Below are positions 8,453 to 16,353 of a stretch of 48,048 nucleotides of DNA, piece by piece. The translations under genes and the position numbers were made by a program. The notes beneath the pieces are model-generated. The model had not been told where the DNA came from. It did not search any database and saw only the letters and a list, made by a program, of their open reading frames with translations. How positions within the stretch are numbered: position 1 is the first letter of the stretch; each line of letters starts with the position of its first letter. The DNA comes from Pseudoflavonifractor_A sp022772585 (lineage in GTDB: Bacteria > Bacillota > Clostridia > Oscillospirales > Oscillospiraceae): contig NZ_JBQHUB010000021.1 in assembly GCF_052065415.1 (NCBI RefSeq), forward strand, positions 1 through 48,048, read 5' to 3'.

Positions 8453-9267
8453 GCCCGGCCTTTGAGACGAGAAGCCTGGACCGGGGGGACTGCCGGATGG
8501 TCTATGACCGGAGGGTGGTACCCGGGGCACCGGCGGTGGTGCTGCTCCACGGATATGGGGTGGACCGGAGCATGTGGGGGCCCACCCTGCCTGCACTGGA
8601 GGGGTACACGGTATTCAACGTGGACCTCCGGGGCCATGGGGACTCCCGGCCCTGCGCCCGGTTCTCCATTCCCCTGGCGGCGGAGGACGTGCGTGCCCTG
8701 CTGGCGGCGGAGGGCGTGGACCGGCCGGTGCTGGTGGGCCTCTCCATGGGCGGCTATGTGGCGCAGGAGTACGCCTGGCGTTACGGCGGCGCGGCGGGAT
8801 ACTGGCTGATCGGTACCACCCCCGTCCTGCTGGACTGCTACGCCGGGTGGGAGCGGTGGACGCTGGAACATTCCACGCCCATGTTCCGCCCCTTTCCCTG
8901 GGGCTTCCTGAAGGGATGGATGAGCCGGGCCAGCAGTTCCACGGCGGAGGGCCGCCGGGCGGTGCGGGCCATGTTTGACCGGCTCAGCCGGGGGGAGTTC
9001 CTCCGGGGCTGGGACGGCGTGGCCCACTGCCTGCATCCGGAGGTTGGTTTCCGGTTCGACGCGCCTGTGCTGGTGACCCGGGGAGAATATGACCGGTTGG
9101 GCAGCATCCGGCGATACATGGGCCAGTGGGAGCGGGCCTATCCGGGCGCTAGGGCGCTGACCATCCCCGGCGCGTCCCACGTGGCCAATCTGGACGCGCC
9201 GGAGGAATTCAACCGGCTGCTGCGGGGCTTTGTGGAGCAATGTATGGAGGCGAGAACATGCGGGTAG
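8449..9267 (+). CDS. Alpha/beta hydrolase of unknown substrate
   Basis: The 272-residue cytosolic protein has an alpha/beta-hydrolase fold: the oxyanion-region HGYGVDRSMW, LRGHGDS, the nucleophile elbow GLSMGG with its Ser, an acid candidate in TRGEYDRLG and the catalytic His in IPGASHVANLDAPEEF. It resembles the proline iminopeptidase/esterase/MenH-like group, but no substrate can be assigned. It starts with TTG inside the aroQ stop (TTGA overlap), and its end overlaps aroE by 10 bases, so it is fully co-translated with shikimate genes although it performs no known shikimate step. Confidence 0.85.
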   Translation: MSPAFETRSLDRGDCRMVYDRRVVPGAPAVVLLHGYGVDRSMWGPTLPALEGYTVFNVDLRGHGDSRPCARFSIPLAAEDVRALLAAEGVDRPVLVGLSMGGYVAQEYAWRYGGAAGYWLIGTTPVLLDCYAGWERWTLEHSTPMFRPFPWGFLKGWMSRASSSTAEGRRAVRAMFDRLSRGEFLRGWDGVAHCLHPEVGFRFDAPVLVTRGEYDRLGSIRRYMGQWERAYPGARALTIPGASHVANLDAPEEFNRLLRGFVEQCMEARTCG

Positions 9268-10121
9268 AATTGAAAAACACCACAAAAAAGCTGTGCGTCA
9301 TCGGGGACCCGGTGCTCCACTCCAAGTCCCCCCTGATCCAGAACACCATGATCGCCGCCCTGGGGCTGGACTATGTGTACCTGTGCCAGAGCGTGCCCCG
9401 GGGGCGGGCGGGGGAGTGGCTCTCCTGCGCGGCCTTCGCCGGATACGCCGGATTCAACGCCACCATGCCCCACAAGCAGGAGCTGGCGCCCCTGATGGAT
9501 GAGTTGGATGAGGACGCCCGGATGTACGGCGCGGTGAATACCGTCTGTATCCGGGACGGGAAATATTACGGATATAATACCGACGGCCGGGGGTTTCTGG
9601 CCTCCCTCCGCCACGCGGAGGTGGAGACAGAGGGAAAGACCGTGCTCCTTCTGGGGGCCGGCGGGGCCGCCAGGGCGGTGGCCCCCAAGCTCTGCCAGGC
9701 GGGAAAGGCCGCGAAAGTGGTGGTGGCCAACCGGACCGTGGAGAAGGCGGCCGCCCTGTGCGCCGCCGCGCCGGAGCGGATGATCCCGGCGGGCTTTGAT
9801 ACGGATACTCTCCGCCGCCTGACGGGCAGGGCCGACCTGGTGGTCAACTGCACCAACCTGGGCATGACGGGCACTGGCGGGCAGTTTGAGGATCTGTCGT
9901 TCCTGGAGGAGCTGCCCAGCGGAGCCGCGGTGTGCGATCTCATATACAGTCCGGCCGAGACTGGGCTGCTGCAAAAGGCCCGGACGCTGGGCCATACCGC
10001 TCTCAACGGCCTGGGAATGCTGATCTGGCAGGCCATTTTCGCCCTGGAGCACTTTACCGGGGAGCACATCGACGGCGAGGCCATGCTGCCCCTGGTGGAG
10101 GCAGCGCTGGAGCGGGGCTGA
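9258..10121 (+). CDS. aroE: Shikimate dehydrogenase
   Basis: This NADPH enzyme reduces 3-dehydroshikimate to shikimate. The 287 residues contain the shikimate-binding LHSKSPLIQN and NATMPHKQ (with the catalytic Lys), YNTDGRGF, the dinucleotide loop GAGGAARAV, the NRT motif after the second strand, and the C-terminal LGMLIWQAIFAL. An in-frame ATG exists at 9240, but GGAGGC at 9245-9250 sits 7 bases before the ATG at 9258, so that start is preferred. It is the last gene of the aro operon. Confidence 0.95.
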   Translation: MRVELKNTTKKLCVIGDPVLHSKSPLIQNTMIAALGLDYVYLCQSVPRGRAGEWLSCAAFAGYAGFNATMPHKQELAPLMDELDEDARMYGAVNTVCIRDGKYYGYNTDGRGFLASLRHAEVETEGKTVLLLGAGGAARAVAPKLCQAGKAAKVVVANRTVEKAAALCAAAPERMIPAGFDTDTLRRLTGRADLVVNCTNLGMTGTGGQFEDLSFLEELPSGAAVCDLIYSPAETGLLQKARTLGHTALNGLGMLIWQAIFALEHFTGEHIDGEAMLPLVEAALERG

Positions 10122-10146
10122 GCGGAGGCGCTCCCCGCCCTCACGG

Positions 10147-10172
10147 GTCCTGTTCGGGGGATATGACAGGAC
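10147..10172 (+). other. Hairpin after aroE, no T-run
   Basis: Arms GTCCTGT (10147-10153) and ACAGGAC (10166-10172) form a 7-bp stem. No run of T follows, so it is not a clear intrinsic terminator. The rest of 10122-10240 shows nothing I recognise, so some read-through from the aro operon into the ribosomal cluster is possible. Confidence 0.4.
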
Positions 10173-10240
10173 GCACAAAGAAGCGGATCAAAAAGCCCCC
10201 GGGATTGGCGGAAAGGCGAGCGAAAAAGCGAAAAAAATGC

Positions 10241-10269
10241 TTGACTTTGCAGCTAGATTATAATATCAT
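10241..10269 (+). promoter_or_regulatory. SigA-type promoter of the ribosomal cluster
   Basis: The -35 box is TTGACT (10241-10246), the spacer is 17 bp and the -10 box is TATCAT (10264-10269), giving a start near 10276. This leaves an untranslated leader of about 270 bases before rpsJ. Confidence 0.72.
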
Positions 10270-10275
10270 AATGGA

Positions 10276-10543
10276 GCGCCTGCAAAAGGGCGCATACTGC
10301 GATGATGCGGGAGATTGCGGTCTGACCGGTAACTTCCGCGGAGTATGTCCGAGCAAATCGGGCGGCTGAGAAGGTTCCGTACACGGCGTATATCGCTGTG
10401 CAGGGACGAAACCGGCTGCTTTTGCGCCGGTTTTCTTCGTGTCACAGAGTGATACGCACGGAAACGTGTACAGAAGATTCTCACCGTACGAAGCGTGCAC
10501 GGAATACAAAACGTCACTTCGTATGTTTAAGGAGGAAAACACC
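10276..10543 (+). promoter_or_regulatory. Structured untranslated leader of rpsJ
   Basis: No coding sequence is supported here. Two hairpins are visible: CACGGCG/CGCTGTG (10382-10400), and ACCGGC/GCCGGT (10411-10431) with outer ACGAA/TTCGT pairing (10406-10440). The second is followed by TTTTCTT and could act as an attenuator. The position suggests autogenous control of the S10 operon, but no known r-protein motif was matched. Confidence 0.45.
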
Positions 10544-10858
10544 ATGGCAGCTCAGAAAGAAATGATCCGTATCCGCCTGAAGGCCTACGACCATCAGCTC
10601 ATCGACCAGAGCGCTGAGAAGATCGTGGAGACCGCCAAGCGCACCGGCGCTACCGTGTCCGGCCCCATCCCCCTGCCCACCAAGAAGGAAGTCGTGACCA
10701 TCCTTCGCGCGGTGCATAAAGACAAGGACAGCCGGGAGCAGTTTGAGCGCCGCACCCACAAGCGCCTCATCGACATCCTGAAGCCCTCCCCCAAGACTGT
10801 GGAGGCCCTGATGAGCCTGGAGCTCCCCGCCGGCGTCGAGATCGAGATCAAGCTCTAA
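10544..10858 (+). CDS. rpsJ: 30S ribosomal protein S10
   Basis: S10 is part of the 30S head and, as NusE, takes part in antitermination complexes. The 104-residue protein shows IRIRLKAYDHQLIDQSAEKI, SGPIPLPTKK and the C-terminal LPAGVEIEIKL typical of S10. An upstream in-frame extension to 10439 was rejected because AAGGAGGAAAACACC immediately precedes the ATG at 10544. It is separated from rplC by a 180-base structured gap, whereas most S10 operons have only a short spacer. Confidence 0.97.
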   Translation: MAAQKEMIRIRLKAYDHQLIDQSAEKIVETAKRTGATVSGPIPLPTKKEVVTILRAVHKDKDSREQFERRTHKRLIDILKPSPKTVEALMSLELPAGVEIEIKL

Positions 10859-11038
10859 GCGCTGGATTCCCGAGCAGGCCGCCCGGCCGCAAGGGAAACG
10901 GGGCGTGATAAGCCCCGGCAATGAAATCCGTTGAACCCGCTGTCCGTCGCATGTTGAGACGGACGGGTCAAGTTGGCCGAGCAATGAGAGCCAATGCTCA
11001 CCTCGTCCAACCAATAACCTTAACAAGGAGGAAAAAAC
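10859..11038 (+). promoter_or_regulatory. Structured gap between rpsJ and rplC
   Basis: No ORF is supported. A stable hairpin GTCCGTC/GACGGAC (10942-10964) is flanked by CCC/GGG. A second nested structure has outer arms GTTGG (10972-10976) and CCAAC (11007-11011) around GAGCA/TGCTC. The placement before rplC-rplD would suit control by L4, but this is inference. Confidence 0.45.
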
Positions 11039-11764
11039 ATGGAAAAGGCCATTATCGGCAAGAAGGTCGGCATGTCGCAGATCTTTGATACCGACGGCAA
11101 GGTCATCCCGGTCACCGTCATCGCGGCGGGCCCCTGCACCGTGGTGCAGAAGAAGACCGAGGAGAAGGACGGCTACAGCGCCGTGCAGCTCGGCTACGAG
11201 GACGTGGCTGAGAAGAAGCTCACCAAGCCCGAGCTGGGCCACCTGAAGAAGGCTGGCGTGGCTCCCAAAAAGGTGCTCAAGGAGTTCAAGCTGAGCAAGG
11301 CTGCCGACATGAAGGTCGGCGACGAGGTGAAGGCCGATGTGTTTGCCGAGGGCGACCGCGTGGACGTCACCGGCATCAGCAAGGGCAAGGGCTACGCCGG
11401 CGTTGTCAAGCGCTGGAATGCCGGCCGCACTCCCATGAGCCACGGCGGCGGCCCTGTCCACCGCCATGCCGGTTCCATGGGCCCTGCTACCGATCCTTCC
11501 CGTATCTTCAAGGGCAAGATCGGCGCCGGCCACATGGGCAGCGAGCAGATCACCGTCCTGAACCTGGACGTGGTCAAGGTCGATTCCGAGCTGGGCCTCA
11601 TCGCCGTCCGCGGCGCGATCCCCGGCCCCAAGGGCGGCGTTGTGTATCTGCGCAACAGCGTGATCAACGTCAAGGAGAAGGGTGCTGCCGCCAACGCCAG
11701 CATCAACCCGCAGAAGGCTTCCGCCCGCGTCAATCCCCAGAAGGCTTCCGCCCGTAACAAGTAA
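11039..11764 (+). CDS. rplC: 50S ribosomal protein L3 with C-terminal repeat tail
   Basis: L3 is an early 50S assembly protein next to the peptidyl transferase centre. The body matches L3: AIIGKKVGMSQIF at the start, GISKGKGYAGVVKRW and MSHGGGPVHRHAGSMG in the centre. At 241 residues it is about 30 longer than usual; the excess is an Ala/Lys-rich tail containing the octapeptide NPQKASAR twice in tandem (codons within about 11704-11755). AAGGAGG precedes the ATG. Confidence 0.96.
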   Translation: MEKAIIGKKVGMSQIFDTDGKVIPVTVIAAGPCTVVQKKTEEKDGYSAVQLGYEDVAEKKLTKPELGHLKKAGVAPKKVLKEFKLSKAADMKVGDEVKADVFAEGDRVDVTGISKGKGYAGVVKRWNAGRTPMSHGGGPVHRHAGSMGPATDPSRIFKGKIGAGHMGSEQITVLNLDVVKVDSELGLIAVRGAIPGPKGGVVYLRNSVINVKEKGAAANASINPQKASARVNPQKASARNK

Positions 11765-11781
11765 GAAAGGAGAGATACCAA

Positions 11782-12396
11782 ATGCCTAAGGCAACTGTTG
11801 TTAACATGACCGGCACGAAGGTCGGCGAAGTGGAGCTCTCCGATGTCATCTTTGGTATTGAGCCCAACGAAGTCGTTGTCCACGAAGTCGTCAAGAACCA
11901 CCTGGCCAACTGCCGTCAGGGCACCCAGAGCGCTCTGACCCGCGCCGAGGTTTCCGGCGGCGGCATCAAGCCCTGGCGCCAGAAGGGCACCGGCCGCGCC
12001 CGCCAGGGTTCCACCCGCGCTCCCCAGTGGACGCACGGCGGCATCGTCTTCGCGCCCAAGCCCCGCAGCTACAACTACTCCCTGAACAAGAAGGTCAAGC
12101 GCCTGGCTCTGAAGTCCGTCCTCTCCGCCAAGGCCGCCGAGGGCAACGTCCTCGTGGTCGATGAGCTGGGCATGGACTCCATCAAGACCAAGACCTTCCA
12201 GGGCTTCCTGAACGCCGTGGAGGCCGGCAAGGCCGTCGTGGTCACCGCCTGCCCCAACGTGGTCAAGTCCGCCCGGAACATCCCCGGCGTGGTCACCACC
12301 AGCGCCAAGATCCTGAGCGTTTACGACATCGTCAACGCCGACAAGTTCATCGTCGACAAGGCCGCCCTGGCCGTCATCGAGGAGGTGTTCGCGTAA
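11782..12396 (+). CDS. rplD: 50S ribosomal protein L4
   Basis: L4 lines the nascent peptide tunnel and in many bacteria represses its own operon. The 204-residue protein has the tunnel loop RQGTQSALTRAEVSGGGIKP and KGTGRARQGSTRAPQW, and the C-terminal VYDIVNADKFIV segment. Its stop overlaps the rplW start by one base (TAATG), implying coupled translation. Confidence 0.97.
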   Translation: MPKATVVNMTGTKVGEVELSDVIFGIEPNEVVVHEVVKNHLANCRQGTQSALTRAEVSGGGIKPWRQKGTGRARQGSTRAPQWTHGGIVFAPKPRSYNYSLNKKVKRLALKSVLSAKAAEGNVLVVDELGMDSIKTKTFQGFLNAVEAGKAVVVTACPNVVKSARNIPGVVTTSAKILSVYDIVNADKFIVDKAALAVIEEVFA

Positions 12397-12695
12397 TGGC
12401 TACCACCGCTTATGATATCATCAAGCGTCCCATCATCACCGAGAAGTCCGCTTCTCTGTTCGAGATGAAGAAGTACACCTTCGAGGTGGCCAAGGACGCC
12501 AACAAGATCGAGATCGCCAAGGCTGTCGAAGAGATCTTCGGCGTGAAGGTCTCCAAGGTCAACACCATCAACATGGATGGTAAGGAGAAGCGCACCGGCC
12601 GTTATCCCGCCGGCCGCCGTCCCTCCTTCAAGAAGGCTATCGTCACCCTCACCGAGGACTCCAAGAGCATTGAGTTCTTCGAGGGCATGGTGTAA
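12396..12695 (+). CDS. rplW: 50S ribosomal protein L23
   Basis: L23 sits at the peptide exit and docks trigger factor and SRP. The 99-residue protein contains IIKRPIITEKSASLFE, YTFEVAKDANKIEI and the GRYPAGRRPSFKKAIVTL loop. The start overlaps the rplD stop by one base and it ends 14 bases before rplB. Confidence 0.97.
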   Translation: MATTAYDIIKRPIITEKSASLFEMKKYTFEVAKDANKIEIAKAVEEIFGVKVSKVNTINMDGKEKRTGRYPAGRRPSFKKAIVTLTEDSKSIEFFEGMV

Positions 12696-12709
12696 GGAGG
12701 TAAAAAGGA

Positions 12710-13543
12710 ATGGCTATCAAGACTTACAAGCCCACTACCCCCTCCCGCCGTCACATGACCGTGTCCGCCTTCGAGGGGATCGACAAGAAGGCCAAGCCTG
12801 AGCGCAGCCTGACCGAGGTTCTGAAGAAGAACGCCGGCCGCAACAGCTACGGCCGCATCACCGTCCGCCATCGCGGCGGCGGCAACAAGAAGAAGTACCG
12901 CATCATCGACTTCAAGCGCGACAAGCAGGGCTCCGCCACTGTTCTGCGCGTGGAGTATGATCCCAACCGCTCCGCCAACATCGCCCTCATCCAGTATGAG
13001 GACGGCGAGAAGCGCTATATCCTGGCTACCGTGGGCATGAAGGCCGGCCACATCATCATGACCGGTCCCGACGCCGACATCCTGCCCGGCAACTGCCTGC
13101 CCATCGCCAACATCCCCCTGGGCACCCTGATCCACAACATCGAGCTCTACCCCGGCAAGGGCGGCCAGCTGGTCCGCGCCGCCGGCGAGTTCGCTCAGCT
13201 GATGGCCAAGGAGAACGGCATGGCTCAGGTCCGCCTTCCCTCCGGCGAGGTCCGCTATATCCGTCTGGACTGCCTGGCCACCATCGGCCAGATCGACAAC
13301 ATCGAGCACGAGAACATCCAGATCGGTAAGGCCGGCCGCAAGCGCCACATGGGCTGGCGTCCCACCGTCCGCGGCTCCGTCATGAACCCCAACGACCACC
13401 CCCACGGCGGCGGCGAGGGCAAGAGCCCTGTGGGCCGTCCCGGCCCTGTGACTCCCTGGGGCAAGCCCGCCATGGGCTTCAAGACCCGCAAGGGCAAGAA
13501 CCGCACGGAGAAGTTCATCGTCAAGCATCGCAACGCGAAGTAA
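12710..13543 (+). CDS. rplB: 50S ribosomal protein L2
   Basis: L2 is a primary rRNA-binding protein near the peptidyl transferase centre. The 277 residues are of normal length, with the N-terminal IKTYKPTTPSRR, NSYGRITVRHRGGG and the highly conserved C-terminal segment GSVMNPNDHPHGGGEGKSP including the universally conserved His. The site TAAGGAGG overlaps the rplW stop. Confidence 0.98.
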   Translation: MAIKTYKPTTPSRRHMTVSAFEGIDKKAKPERSLTEVLKKNAGRNSYGRITVRHRGGGNKKKYRIIDFKRDKQGSATVLRVEYDPNRSANIALIQYEDGEKRYILATVGMKAGHIIMTGPDADILPGNCLPIANIPLGTLIHNIELYPGKGGQLVRAAGEFAQLMAKENGMAQVRLPSGEVRYIRLDCLATIGQIDNIEHENIQIGKAGRKRHMGWRPTVRGSVMNPNDHPHGGGEGKSPVGRPGPVTPWGKPAMGFKTRKGKNRTEKFIVKHRNAK

Positions 13544-13557
13544 GGAGGCAGTAAAAG

Positions 13558-13830
13558 ATGAGCAGAAGTATCAAGAAAGGCCCCTTTTGCGCCCCTGAGC
13601 TGCTGAAGCGGGTCGATGAAATGAACCAGACCGGCGAGAAGAAGGTCCTCAAGACCTGGAGCCGCGCCTCCACTATCTTCCCCGCCTTCGTGGGCCACAC
13701 CTTCGCCGTCCATGACGGCAAGAAGCATGTGCCCGTCTACGTGACCGAGGACATGGTGGGTCACAAGCTGGGCGAGTTCGCCCCCACCCGCACCTTCCGC
13801 GGCCACGCTGGCAGCAAGACCGGTAAGTAA
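13558..13830 (+). CDS. rpsS: 30S ribosomal protein S19
   Basis: S19 forms part of the 30S head next to S13. The 90-residue protein starts SRSIKKGPF and has TWSRASTIFPAFVGHTFAVH and HKLGEFAPTRTFRGH, all S19 hallmarks. AAGGAGG lies just upstream, and its gene order between rplB and rplV is the standard one. Confidence 0.98.
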   Translation: MSRSIKKGPFCAPELLKRVDEMNQTGEKKVLKTWSRASTIFPAFVGHTFAVHDGKKHVPVYVTEDMVGHKLGEFAPTRTFRGHAGSKTGK

Positions 13831-13843
13831 GGAGGAGAGAAGA

Positions 13844-14176
13844 ATGGAAGCGAAAGCTGTACTGAAGTATGCCCGCATCTCTCCCCGCAAGGTGCAGATC
13901 GTCTGCGATCTGATCCGCGGCAAGAGTGTGGCTGAGGCCACCGCCATCCTGATGGCCACCCCCAAGGCCGCCTCCGAGCTGATGCTCAAGGTGCTCAAGA
14001 GCGCCGCGGCCAACGCCGAGAACAACCACCAGATGGATCCTGAGAAGCTGTATGTGTCCACTACCTACGCCGCCCCCGGCCCCATCATCAAGCGGATGAT
14101 GCCCCGCGCCCAGGGCCGTGCGTACCGGATCAACAAGCGCACTTCTCACATCACCATCGCGGTGAGCGAGCGCTAA
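13844..14176 (+). CDS. rplV: 50S ribosomal protein L22
   Basis: L22 contacts all 23S rRNA domains, and its beta hairpin lines the exit tunnel. The 110-residue protein shows ARISPRKVQIVCDLIRGK and the hairpin GPIIKRMMPRAQGRAYRI followed by KRTSHITIAVSE. Length and position are standard. Confidence 0.97.
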   Translation: MEAKAVLKYARISPRKVQIVCDLIRGKSVAEATAILMATPKAASELMLKVLKSAAANAENNHQMDPEKLYVSTTYAAPGPIIKRMMPRAQGRAYRINKRTSHITIAVSER

Positions 14177-14191
14177 GGGAGGAGGAACAAT

Positions 14192-15040
14192 ATGGGACAG
14201 AAAGTCAATCCCCACGGCCTGCGCGTGGGTGTCATTAAGGATTGGGACTCCCGCTGGTACGCCCGCAACGAGAAGGTCGGCGACCTGCTGGTCGAGGACA
14301 AGAAGATCCGCGATTACCTGAAGAAGACCCTGTATTCCGCCGGTATCCCCAAGATCGAGATCGAGCGCGACAATGCCAAGGTCCGCATCTACCTGCACTG
14401 CGCCCGTCCCGGCGTGGTCATCGGTAAGGGCGGCGCCGACATCGAGCGCCTGCGTCTCACCCTGGAGAAGATGATCGGCAAGAGCGTGGCCCTGAACATC
14501 GTCGAGGTCAAGAGCCCCGACATGAACGCTCAGCTGGTGGCCGAGAACATCGCCCAGCAGCTGGAGAAGCGCATCGGCTTCCGCCGCGCTATGAAGAACG
14601 CCATGGGCCGCGCCATGCGTATGGGCGCCCGCGGCATCAAGACCTGCTGCTCCGGCCGCCTGGGCGGCGCCGAGATCGCCCGCGTGGAGCACTATCATGA
14701 CGGCACCATCCCCCTGCAGACCCTCCGCGCCGACATTGACTACGGCTTTGCCGAGGCTGCCACCACCTACGGCCGCATCGGCGTGAAGGTGTGGATCTAC
14801 AAGGGCGAGGTGCTCACCCAGAGTCTGCGGACCACCCCCCGCACCCTGGACACCAAGAACTTCAAGGAGCGTTCTGACCGTCCCCGCCGCGAGCGCCGCG
14901 ATGGCGAGCGCAAGGGCGGCTTCGGCGGCAATCGCCAGGGCGGCTTCAACCGCAACGGCGGCCGTCCCCAGGGCCAGGGCTTCAACCGTGGCCCTCGTCC
15001 CGCCGCTCCCGCTACCCCTAAGGAAGGAGGCTCCAACTAA
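14192..15040 (+). CDS. rpsC: 30S ribosomal protein S3 with Arg/Gly-rich C-terminal tail
   Basis: S3 binds mRNA at the entry channel and contributes to helicase activity. The core (about residues 1-220) is standard: GQKVNPHGLRVGVI, the KH loop VVIGKGGADIERL and GCSGRLGGAEIAR-like motif (CCSGRLGGAEIARVEHY). The protein has 282 residues; the extra 60 or so form a basic, low-complexity tail rich in Arg, Gly, Asn and Phe (pieces such as KGGFGGNRQGGFNRNGG), which resembles RGG-type RNA-binding tails. Its stop overlaps the rplP start by one base. Confidence 0.96.
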   Translation: MGQKVNPHGLRVGVIKDWDSRWYARNEKVGDLLVEDKKIRDYLKKTLYSAGIPKIEIERDNAKVRIYLHCARPGVVIGKGGADIERLRLTLEKMIGKSVALNIVEVKSPDMNAQLVAENIAQQLEKRIGFRRAMKNAMGRAMRMGARGIKTCCSGRLGGAEIARVEHYHDGTIPLQTLRADIDYGFAEAATTYGRIGVKVWIYKGEVLTQSLRTTPRTLDTKNFKERSDRPRRERRDGERKGGFGGNRQGGFNRNGGRPQGQGFNRGPRPAAPATPKEGGSN

Positions 15041-15474
15041 TGCTGCTGCCTAAGAGAGTGAAATACCGCCGCGTCCATCGCGGCCGCATGACCGGCAAGG
15101 CCCTGAAGGGCAATACCGTCACTTACGGCGAGTGGGGCCTTCAGGCCACCGAGCCCTGCTGGATCACCAGCAACCAGATCGAGGCCGCCCGTATCGCCAT
15201 GACCCGTCACACCAAGCGCGGCGGTAAGGTCTGGATCAAGATCTTCCCCGACAAGCCCATTACCGAGAAGCCTGCCGAGACCCGTATGGGTTCCGGTAAG
15301 GGTTCCCCCGAGTACTGGGTGGCCGTGGTCAAGCCCGGCCGTGTGATGTTCGAGATCGCCGGCGTCTCCGAGGAGACCGCCCGCGAGGCCCTGCGTCTTG
15401 CTTCTCACAAGCTGCCTGTCAAGTGCAAGATTGTGAAGAAGGAGACCGCCGAGACCGAGAATGGTGGTGAATAA
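15040..15474 (+). CDS. rplP: 50S ribosomal protein L16
   Basis: L16 helps position tRNA in the A and P sites. The 144-residue protein has LLPKRVKYRRVHRGRM, TRHTKRGGKVWIKIFPDKP and MGSGKGSPEYWVAVVKPG. It overlaps rpsC and rpmC by one base at each end (TAATG), so the three are translationally linked. Confidence 0.97.
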   Translation: MLLPKRVKYRRVHRGRMTGKALKGNTVTYGEWGLQATEPCWITSNQIEAARIAMTRHTKRGGKVWIKIFPDKPITEKPAETRMGSGKGSPEYWVAVVKPGRVMFEIAGVSEETAREALRLASHKLPVKCKIVKKETAETENGGE

Positions 15475-15674
15475 TGATGAAGGCAAATGAAGTCCGCAAG
15501 ATGAGCGCCGCCGAGCTGGAGACCAAGCTGGGCGACCTGAAGAAGGACCTGTTCCAGCTCCGTCTTCAGCATGCCACCAATCAGCTCGAGAATCCCGGCA
15601 AGATCGCTGAGGTCAAGAAGGATATTGCCCGAGTCAAGACCATCCTGCGCGAGCTGCAGCTCGCTGGCCGATAA
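15474..15674 (+). CDS. rpmC: 50S ribosomal protein L29
   Basis: L29 is a small helical protein at the exit tunnel rim. The 66 residues include VRKMSAAELETKLGDLKKDLFQLR and the conserved ENPGKIAEVKKDIARVKTI-type helix. The start is ATG at 15474 overlapping the rplP stop; a second ATG at 15477 is equally possible. Confidence 0.95.
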   Translation: MMKANEVRKMSAAELETKLGDLKKDLFQLRLQHATNQLENPGKIAEVKKDIARVKTILRELQLAGR

Positions 15675-15695
15675 TGCAAGAAGGAGGAATAGAAC

Positions 15696-15956
15696 ATGGA
15701 AAACAGAACTTCTTCCCGTAAGACCAGAGTCGGCCTGGTGGTCTCCGATAAGATGGACAAGACCGTTGTGGTGGCCATCGCCGACCGTGTGGCCCACCCC
15801 CTGTACAAGAAGATCGTCAAGCGGACCTACAAGCTGAAGGCCCACGACGAGCAGAATGCCTGCGGCGTGGGCGACCGCGTCAAGGTCATGGAGACCCGCC
15901 CCCTGTCCAAGGACAAGCGTTGGCGCGTCGTTGAGATCATCGAAAAGGCGAAGTAA
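15696..15956 (+). CDS. rpsQ: 30S ribosomal protein S17
   Basis: S17 is an OB-fold primary binder of 16S rRNA. The 86-residue protein shows GLVVSDKMDKTVVVAI, KIVKRTYKLKAHDE and GDRVKVMETRPLSKDKRWRV. AAGGAGG precedes the ATG, and the gene sits in the standard place between rpmC and rplN. Confidence 0.97.
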   Translation: MENRTSSRKTRVGLVVSDKMDKTVVVAIADRVAHPLYKKIVKRTYKLKAHDEQNACGVGDRVKVMETRPLSKDKRWRVVEIIEKAK

Positions 15957-15968
15957 GGAGGTGCGGTC

Positions 15969-16337
15969 ATGATTCAGCAGGAAACTTATCTGAAGGTCGC
16001 CGACAACACCGGCGCCAAGGAGATCAAGACCATCCGTGTGCTGGGCGGCTCCAGCCGCCGTTACGGCAACATCGGCGACGTGGTCGTGGCCTCCGTCCGT
16101 AAGGCTCAGCCCGGCGGAACCGTGAAGAAGGGCGAGGTGGTCAAGGCCGTCATCGTCCGCAGCGTGAAGGGCGTCCGCCGCGCCGACGGCAGCTATGTCC
16201 GTTTCGACGACAACGCTGCCGTCCTCATCAAGGACGACAAGAACCCCAAGGGTACCCGCATCTTTGGGCCCGTGGCCCGCGAGCTGCGCGACAAGGATTA
16301 TATGAAGATCCTGTCCCTGGCTCCCGAAGTGCTGTAA
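15969..16337 (+). CDS. rplN: 50S ribosomal protein L14
   Basis: L14 lies at the subunit interface. The 122-residue protein matches the family throughout: MIQQETYLKVADNTGAKEI, the VVRSVKGVRRADGSYVRFD-like region and GTRIFGPVARELRDKDYMKI. TAAGGAGGTG overlaps the rpsQ stop. Confidence 0.98.
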   Translation: MIQQETYLKVADNTGAKEIKTIRVLGGSSRRYGNIGDVVVASVRKAQPGGTVKKGEVVKAVIVRSVKGVRRADGSYVRFDDNAAVLIKDDKNPKGTRIFGPVARELRDKDYMKILSLAPEVL

Positions 16338-16353
16338 GGGGGTAGGAGAAGAC

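Noticed and set aside
10439..10543. N-terminal extension of S10
   Set aside because: The extension has no ribosome site and no similarity to S10; AAGGAGG marks the ATG at 10544.
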